A stretch of DNA of 10,108 bases from Coprothermobacterota bacterium (GTDB taxonomy: Bacteria; Caldisericota; JANLFM01): contig JAPLHX010000179.1 in assembly GCA_026389415.1 (NCBI GenBank), forward strand, positions 1-10,108. The letters run 5' to 3'. Made by a program: the position numbers and the translations under genes. The notes under the pieces are model-generated. The model was given only the letters and a program-made list of their open reading frames with translations. It had not been told where the DNA came from and made no database searches. Positions 6,044 through 10,108 of the stretch are shown one piece after another; positions within the stretch are counted from its first letter, which is position 1; each line of letters begins with the position of its first letter.

Positions 6044-8380
6044 ATGGTACGACGAAATCTATCCAGTTGGGAGCAAACGAAGCGGAATACGAAACGGAGC
6101 GCAAAACGAAGACAGGCCCCGCGCGCTTCGGGGAAAAAACGCAGCCCATGGCGGATTGTAGCCTATCTTCTGCTAGGTGTACTTTGTCTGTTGGTAATCG
6201 GATTGGGAATCTTCGCCTATATCCTATACACACTCCCCTTACCGCAAGACCTAAGCTTCAACTTTTCCGAATCTTCCCAAATCCTGGACTGGAATGGGAA
6301 ATTGATTGCCACCTATTCACCGGCGGAAAAACGTGTCTACCGGCCTCTGGCAGAGATTTCATCCCATTTGCAGGATGCGATACTTGCGACCGAGGATCAC
6401 CGCTTCTATGAGCATTCCGGCGTCGACATCAACGGCTTTTTCCGCGCAGCTTGGGGGTATGTAACCGGCAATCCTGACACGGGCGGCGGTTCCACCATCA
6501 CCCAGCAGTTGGCGCGGGAAGCCTTCCTAACCAAGGAATTTACCTTGACCCGCAAAATCAAAGAGATGATGGTTGCCTTCCGCCTGGAACAGAAATACAG
6601 CAAGGACGAGATCCTGGAATCCTATCTGAACGCGATCTATTTCGGGCAAATGGCCTACGGTGCCGAAGCGGCATCTCTCACCTACTTTGGCAAACACGCC
6701 AGCGATGTCAGTATCGCGGAAGCGGCTTGGTTGGCTGGTGTGATGAACGCGCCTTCCTTCCTGGGTGATCCGGCAAACCGCACCAGCTCCATCGAACGGC
6801 AGGCGCTGGTTCTGTACCGGATGAAAACCTATGGCTTTATCGACGAAGCTACATACGATCAAGCTCTGAATACAGAACTAGTGTTTACCGAATCAGCGAT
6901 CAAAATGGAATCGGACGCCCCCTATTTCACAGACTTAGTGCGAGAGAAATTGGAAGAGAAATATTCCTCCACGCTCCTAATGCAAGGCGGAATGACCATC
7001 TATACAACCCTAGACTTACAAATGCAACGTTGGGCGAATGAAGCCATGACGGAAGCCTACCAATATTGGATCGATCAAGGGGAAATCGATCCCACGATCA
7101 AGGACGAAGAGGGCGTATCCCAGCCGCAGGGCGCCCTTATTGCTCTCGATCCGCGTACTGGGGACATCTTGGCCATGGTTGGAGGTCGAGATTGGTACGA
7201 AACTCCCTACAATAGAACCCTGGTGCGTCGTCAACCAGGATCTTCATTCAAAATTTTCGATTATACCGCTGCCATTGATCGCAAAATCGTCAACCCGGCA
7301 ACGATTCTCGTATCGGAGGAAATTAAGCTGCCCGATTACAACCCCACGGAGTACACCGGAGAACTGGAAACGGGAAGCAAGAATTACTACGGACCCCTCT
7401 CCGTGAAGGATGCCATCATCAAGTCCTCCAATATTATCGCCATCAAAGTTGCACTGCAGGTCGGATTGGACAACGTGATCGATTATGCGCACCGCATGGG
7501 TGTCTCCGCTGAGCTCCAACCCTATTACTCAATGCCGATTGGCTCCCAAGAAATCATGCCGATCGAGATGGCTCAAGCTTATGGTGTCTTGGCGACCGGG
7601 GGGCAACTCAATCGAGCGATTGCTATTCGCAAGGTTGTGGACCGTGATGGAAATCTGTTGGAAGAGAGCCAGCCCGAACAAGAGCAGGTTATCAACCCCG
7701 CCACGGCCTATGTGATGACTAGCCTGTTCAAGAACGTCTATCAGAATACTGGAAGAGCGTATGTGGATGGATTAACCGCGGCCGGCAAAACCGGAACAAC
7801 GGATCGTTTTCAGTATGCCTGGTTCATCGGTTATACCCCGGACATCGTAGTTGCAACCTACAGTGGAAATGATACTCCAGACTTTCGGGACTCGGAGGGC
7901 AGACTGGTCTACACGGCGAGAAACATTGGCGCCGGCATCCCCTCAACTATCTGGTATAACTTTATGGTGAAGGCCCAGACTGTGCTGAGCGGCGCAGATT
8001 GGGAAATGCCCCCAGGGATCGTGGCCAAGGATGGTTTCTATTTCTTGGCCGGCACCGAAAACATGCCCACCAAAACGCCAACCCCTACCACGACGCCCTC
8101 TTCCACCACACACACGCCCACATCTCCACTGCCTCCCGTTACGTCAACTCCCTCGCCCAGTCCCAGCGCCACGCCAACGTACTGGCCTACGCTCCCCCCC
8201 AGCGTCTTGCCTTCCAGCCCCACGCCGACTTCCAGCCCCACGCCGACTTCCTGGCCCACACCTCCTCCCGGTGTTTTACCTTCCAGCCCCAAACCCACTA
8301 CCCTTCCTACCTCACCGCCCACCACTTCACCGCCCGTCACCGTGACACCTTCCTGGCTGCTCCCTGCGCCAAACGAGTGA
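6044..8380 (+). CDS. Bifunctional class A penicillin-binding protein (transglycosylase/transpeptidase), PBP1A type
   Basis: A 778-residue peptidoglycan synthase that polymerises glycan strands from lipid II and cross-links the stem peptides outside the membrane. Residues 1-36 are a very basic cytoplasmic tail, followed by a membrane helix at about 37-62. The GT51 transglycosylase has EDHRFYEHSGVD with catalytic Glu117, GGGSTITQQLAREAF from 147, RKIKEM, and KDEILESYLNAIYFGQ. The transpeptidase domain has the acylated Ser400 in SSFK (400-403), SSN (461-463) and KTGTT (582-586), so both activities look intact. From about residue 674 a 105-residue Pro/Thr/Ser tail (PTKTPTPTTTPSSTTHTP and so on) ends the protein; such tails are common in Chloroflexota exported proteins. 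ATG 6044 is the only sensible start because an in-frame TAA lies at 6032-6034. Related genes are named ponA or mrcA. It follows the sigma/anti-sigma pair on the same strand and appears to have its own leaderless promoter. Confidence 0.95.
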   Translation: MVRRNLSSWEQTKRNTKRSAKRRQAPRASGKKRSPWRIVAYLLLGVLCLLVIGLGIFAYILYTLPLPQDLSFNFSESSQILDWNGKLIATYSPAEKRVYRPLAEISSHLQDAILATEDHRFYEHSGVDINGFFRAAWGYVTGNPDTGGGSTITQQLAREAFLTKEFTLTRKIKEMMVAFRLEQKYSKDEILESYLNAIYFGQMAYGAEAASLTYFGKHASDVSIAEAAWLAGVMNAPSFLGDPANRTSSIERQALVLYRMKTYGFIDEATYDQALNTELVFTESAIKMESDAPYFTDLVREKLEEKYSSTLLMQGGMTIYTTLDLQMQRWANEAMTEAYQYWIDQGEIDPTIKDEEGVSQPQGALIALDPRTGDILAMVGGRDWYETPYNRTLVRRQPGSSFKIFDYTAAIDRKIVNPATILVSEEIKLPDYNPTEYTGELETGSKNYYGPLSVKDAIIKSSNIIAIKVALQVGLDNVIDYAHRMGVSAELQPYYSMPIGSQEIMPIEMAQAYGVLATGGQLNRAIAIRKVVDRDGNLLEESQPEQEQVINPATAYVMTSLFKNVYQNTGRAYVDGLTAAGKTGTTDRFQYAWFIGYTPDIVVATYSGNDTPDFRDSEGRLVYTARNIGAGIPSTIWYNFMVKAQTVLSGADWEMPPGIVAKDGFYFLAGTENMPTKTPTPTTTPSSTTHTPTSPLPPVTSTPSPSPSATPTYWPTLPPSVLPSSPTPTSSPTPTSWPTPPPGVLPSSPKPTTLPTSPPTTSPPVTVTPSWLLPAPNE
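8211..8246 (+). repeat. 18-bp tandem repeat in the PBP Pro/Thr tail (two exact copies plus a partial third)
   Basis: The 18-mer CTTCCAGCCCCACGCCGA occurs at 8211-8228 and again at 8229-8246, followed by CTTCC, the first five bases of a third copy. It encodes S-P-T-P-T-S type sequence. At a larger scale, the stretches beginning WPTLPPSVLPSSP and WPTPPPGVLPSSP are imperfect copies of one another, so the tail appears to have grown by stepwise duplication. Confidence 0.9.
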
Positions 8381-8382
8381 GC

Positions 8383-8411
8383 TTGCGCCGGCGGCTTGCT
8401 CGACCTATAGT
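8383..8411 (+). promoter_or_regulatory. Likely leaderless promoter of the small lipoprotein gene
   Basis: TATAGT at 8406-8411 matches five of six -10 positions. TTGCGC at 8383-8388, exactly 17 nt upstream, keeps the TTG of a -35 box. The expected start point, about 8418-8421, falls at the ATG of the lipoprotein gene, which has no visible ribosome site. The layout repeats that of the PBP promoter (-10 box ending 8-9 nt before the ATG), which strengthens both calls. Confidence 0.45.
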
Positions 8412-8420
8412 TCCACTGAA

Positions 8421-8789
8421 ATGAAACGGATATTGGTGGTCCTTTGCTGCCTGGCAATCTTGTCGGGTTGCCAGTCGAATCCGCCCCCTTCGGTTTCCCC
8501 CCCCACCTTGGAGACCTCGTCCCAGTCGGCCCGTAAAGTCGTGCAACAATTCTTCGATGCAATGGCAGCCAAGGATTGGACCAAAGCCTATCAACTGCAG
8601 ACGGACGAATTTCGAAAGGAAGTCCCGCTCGAGGTGTTTTCTTCCTCCATCCAGATGGGGCAGAGCCAGGCTGAAGTCGCTTCTCAACGCTGGGAAATAC
8701 TCGAAGAGACCGTGACCGGTACTGCGGCCCAGGTTAGCTACAAGGTTTTCTCCACCAAGACGGACAGTACCGTGGTGGAAAGACAATGA
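8421..8789 (+). CDS. Small lipoprotein, NTF2/DUF4878-like, apparently cut short by an in-frame TGA
   Basis: A 122-residue exported lipoprotein. The N-terminus MKRILVVLCCLAILSGC is a signal peptide with lipobox LSGC, giving lipid-modified Cys17. A Pro/Ser linker (PPPSVSPPTLETSS) follows, then ARKVVQQFFDAMAAKDWTKA, which resembles the first helices of NTF2-like or DUF4878-type domains, and strand-like segments (RWEILEETVTGTAAQVSYKV). The frame stops at TGA 8787-8789, but the next 21 codons in the same frame read on as plausible protein (see the entry at 8790). The normal protein was therefore probably about 143 residues, and the last strands of the fold are lost if the TGA is a true stop. It follows the PBP by 40 nt. 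A supporting role in wall assembly is possible from context only; I recognise no specific family. Confidence 0.75.
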   Translation: MKRILVVLCCLAILSGCQSNPPPSVSPPTLETSSQSARKVVQQFFDAMAAKDWTKAYQLQTDEFRKEVPLEVFSSSIQMGQSQAEVASQRWEILEETVTGTAAQVSYKVFSTKTDSTVVERQ

Positions 8790-8855
8790 AGTTACGATCT
8801 ATACCTGGAGAAGGATGGCTGGAAAATCGACCTGATGCCGAAATCATCGCCCTAG
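8790..8855 (+). pseudogene. In-frame continuation of the lipoprotein after the TGA, up to TAG 8853-8855
   Basis: Directly after TGA 8787-8789 the same frame gives 21 further codons including YDLYLEKDGWKIDLMPK. A strand followed by K-D-G-W-K-I-D is the usual last hairpin of NTF2-like lipoproteins, which makes chance reading unlikely. No start codon with a ribosome site is seen for it. A single nonsense change (for example from CGA or TGG), a sequencing error, or stop-codon readthrough would each explain it. I see no SECIS-like structure, but I could not fold the RNA. Confidence 0.5.
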
Positions 8856-8882
8856 GTATGGCGACACTTGCCGGCGATTTTT
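8846..8882 (+). terminator. Possible weak intrinsic terminator after the lipoprotein gene
   Basis: ATCGCC at 8846-8851 pairs with GGCGAT at 8873-8878, which runs into TTTTT at 8878-8882. Inside the loop, GGC at 8860-8862 can pair with GCC at 8870-8872. GGCGA also occurs at 8860-8864 and could pair with TCGCC 8847-8851 instead, so two alternative hairpins compete. The outer loop is long and the stem short, so this is tentative. It sits between the lipoprotein and tdh, where a transcript end is expected. Confidence 0.35.
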
Positions 8883-8924
8883 ACTAGGATTTATTCTTGG
8901 CAAGGGTGATTCTTGCACATTGGT

Positions 8925-8932
8925 AAAGGAGG
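8925..8932 (+). promoter_or_regulatory. Ribosome-binding site that fixes the tdh start
   Basis: AAAGGAGG is a near-perfect Shine-Dalgarno sequence 4 nt before ATG 8937. It lies downstream of the in-frame TTG at 8913, so the longer reading that starts there is very unlikely. The contrast with the two upstream genes, which have no ribosome site, is clear. Confidence 0.85.
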
Positions 8933-8936
8933 AACG

Positions 8937-10037
8937 ATGAAGGCAATTGTAAAAACCACACCGGCTCCGGGAGCCGAATTCCTGGAAAAAGCACTACCCC
9001 AGATCGCCCCCGATCAAGTGTTGATCAAAGTCAGGGCTACTTCGATTTGTGGTACGGACGTTCATATCTACAAATGGGATCCCTGGGCACAGGGACGAAT
9101 TGGTGAAAAGCGCTTGCCGCAGATATTGGGACACGAAGTAGCCGGTGACGTAGTCGAAGTGGGTGCCCACGTGAAGCGGATCAAGCTAGGAGACTATATC
9201 TCTGCGGAAACGCACATCTATCATCCGGGAGACTTGACTGCTTTGCTAGGCCAGTTTCACATCGGTGAACGGATGAAAATCCTCGGCGTGGACTGCGACG
9301 GGGCATTTGCGGAATACTTTGCGGTACCGGAAAGCGTCTGCTGGATCAACGACCCCGCCTTGCCGCCCGAGGTGGCCACCGTGCAAGAACCGCTGGGCAA
9401 CGCAACTTACACCGTGCTGGGGGAGGACGCCGACGTGGCTGGAAAATCCGTCGTGATCCTGGGAGACGGCCCTGCGGCTTTATTGGCAGTCGGTGTGGCT
9501 CGGGTGTGCGGGCTGACCAGCATTGGCCTGGTCGGTAAGTACGATTTCAATCTGGACATCGCCAAGAAAATGGGGGCGGATTACGTGCTGTACGCCAACG
9601 ATCCCGATGTCGATCGGGTGGCGTTCGTCAAGGAACAGACGGGCGGGTATGGTACGGATATCGTTTGCGAAATGGCCGGCAGCCAGCAAGCGTTGGACGA
9701 AGGGTTTAAGATGCTGCGACGGGGTGGCCGCTTCTCTGCCTTTGGAATTGCCAGCCAATCTCCTCTACTGATCGATTACAACAATGGCATCGTCTTCAAG
9801 GGAGCGCAGATCTACGGCATCAACGGTAGGAAGATGTTTGATACGTGGTATCGAGTGCGCAATTTCCTGGCTTCCGGCCGATTGGACATCAGTCCCGTAA
9901 TCACGCACATGTTGACCCTGGATCAGTATGTCACCGGATTTGACCTGATGATAACCAGGCCGCGAGCTTCTGCTAAAATCGTATTGTTTCCGGATCCAGC
10001 AGAGCTGGAAGCAGCCAAGCAGCGACGCAAACTCTGA
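8937..10037 (+). CDS. tdh: Zinc-dependent dehydrogenase, probable L-threonine 3-dehydrogenase lacking the structural zinc site
   Basis: A 366-residue medium-chain dehydrogenase that would oxidise L-threonine to 2-amino-3-ketobutyrate. The N-terminal SICGTDVHIYKWDPWAQGRI is characteristic of Tdh and holds catalytic-zinc Cys38 plus Thr40 and His43. GHE gives His66-Glu67, and QEPLGN gives Glu151. The Rossmann fold shows ILGDGPAALLAVG (Gly176, Gly178). Two features are unusual. The lobe that in Tdh and most zinc alcohol dehydrogenases holds four structural-zinc cysteines reads HIYHPGDLTALLGQFHIGER (93-112) with none, while the following LGVDCDGAFAEY aligns well. At the end of the second Rossmann strand the usual Asp/Glu region reads VGKYDFN (199-205), so NAD preference may be altered. 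The kbl start 19 nt downstream supports the threonine role; another MDR-family substrate is the alternative. The start is fixed by the site at 8925-8932. No convincing promoter was found; TTGCCG at 8868 with TTTATT at 8890 is the best weak match. Confidence 0.82.
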   Translation: MKAIVKTTPAPGAEFLEKALPQIAPDQVLIKVRATSICGTDVHIYKWDPWAQGRIGEKRLPQILGHEVAGDVVEVGAHVKRIKLGDYISAETHIYHPGDLTALLGQFHIGERMKILGVDCDGAFAEYFAVPESVCWINDPALPPEVATVQEPLGNATYTVLGEDADVAGKSVVILGDGPAALLAVGVARVCGLTSIGLVGKYDFNLDIAKKMGADYVLYANDPDVDRVAFVKEQTGGYGTDIVCEMAGSQQALDEGFKMLRRGGRFSAFGIASQSPLLIDYNNGIVFKGAQIYGINGRKMFDTWYRVRNFLASGRLDISPVITHMLTLDQYVTGFDLMITRPRASAKIVLFPDPAELEAAKQRRKL

Positions 10038-10056
10038 TTGGAGGAGAGACCAAACC

Positions 10057-10108
10057 ATGTACGGTAAAATCCAACAATTTCTGCAAGATGAACTGAAGTC
10101 GATCAACG
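10057..10108 (+). CDS. kbl: Glycine C-acetyltransferase (2-amino-3-ketobutyrate CoA ligase), first 17 codons only
   Basis: The visible N-terminus, MYGKIQQFLQDELKSIN, matches the usual opening of glycine C-acetyltransferase, a PLP enzyme that cleaves 2-amino-3-ketobutyrate with CoA to glycine and acetyl-CoA. A purine-rich ribosome site (GGAGAG at 10043-10048) lies 8 nt before the ATG. The gene starts 19 nt after tdh, forming the known Tdh-Kbl threonine degradation pair. The catalytic part lies outside the window, so the call rests on a short N-terminus and on context. Confidence 0.72.
   Translation, partial: MYGKIQQFLQDELKSIN

Noticed and set aside
8381..8401. Terminator between the PBP and the lipoprotein in the GC-rich GCTTGC repeat
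   Set aside because: The repeated GCTTGC units are direct, not inverted, and no T-tract follows. The segment fits better as the -35 part of a promoter.
8038..8562. Long minus-strand open frame (174 codons) opposite the PBP tail and lipoprotein start
   Set aside because: Its Gly/Val-rich sequence is the complement of the Pro/Thr repeats, and it lies across two genes with strong motifs on the + strand. It has no recognisable domain.
8868..8895. Promoter for tdh (TTGCCG, 16 nt, TTTATT)
   Set aside because: Both boxes are poor and they overlap the possible terminator. Not strong enough to list.
8913..8936. TTG 8913 as the tdh start
   Set aside because: The extra eight codons contain the AAAGGAGG ribosome site itself; ATG 8937 gives the normal Tdh N-terminus.
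1..10108. CRISPR array, tRNA/rRNA genes, insertion sequences or prophage
   Set aside because: No regularly spaced repeats, cloverleaf-like sequence, transposase or phage genes were seen. The only repeats are inside coding regions.

Overview
The window looks like chromosomal DNA from a bacterium. Every supported gene lies on the + strand, genes are packed closely, GC content is moderate (a little above half by eye), and no mobile element, CRISPR array or RNA gene is visible. Several traits fit Chloroflexota, especially Anaerolineae: a very large anti-sigma protein carrying PEGA and PD40/TolB-like propeller repeats, a class A PBP with a long Pro/Thr/Ser tail, and a tdh-kbl pair. This placement is inference from gene style, not a search result.

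Layout. (1) 3-2820, metal region: the end of a YHS-domain protein, a two-MBD copper-exporting P1B-ATPase (copA) that starts on TTG inside the YHS stop codon, and a 67-residue protein with a CxxC/CxxxC (TRASH-like) pattern. (2) 2882-6024, signalling region: an ECF sigma factor joined by an ATGA overlap to an 869-residue anti-sigma factor. The latter has a cytoplasmic zinc-finger (ZAS) domain, one membrane helix and an exported part built as PEGA-propeller-PEGA-propeller. (3) 6044-8855, cell-wall region: a bifunctional class A penicillin-binding protein, then a small lipoprotein whose frame is interrupted by a TGA but continues with protein-like sequence. Both genes appear to have leaderless promoters. 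(4) 8937 to the end, threonine catabolism: a threonine 3-dehydrogenase homologue that has lost the structural zinc site, and the first codons of glycine C-acetyltransferase.

How they may work together. The YHS protein, CopA and the TRASH-like protein are a plausible copper-handling set. The sigma/anti-sigma pair is a plausible envelope-sensing switch: the exported propellers and PEGA domains would sense an outside state and the ZAS domain would hold the sigma factor. The PBP and lipoprotein immediately downstream are natural candidate targets, but no ECF-type promoter was recognised in front of them. Tdh and Kbl would convert threonine to glycine and acetyl-CoA.

The points most worth checking are the large two-module sensor with a near-perfect 54-bp in-frame tandem duplication, the in-frame TGA in the lipoprotein, the zinc-lobe loss in Tdh, and the two leaderless promoters. 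I found no clear wholly new system. The sigma/receptor/PBP arrangement is the closest candidate.
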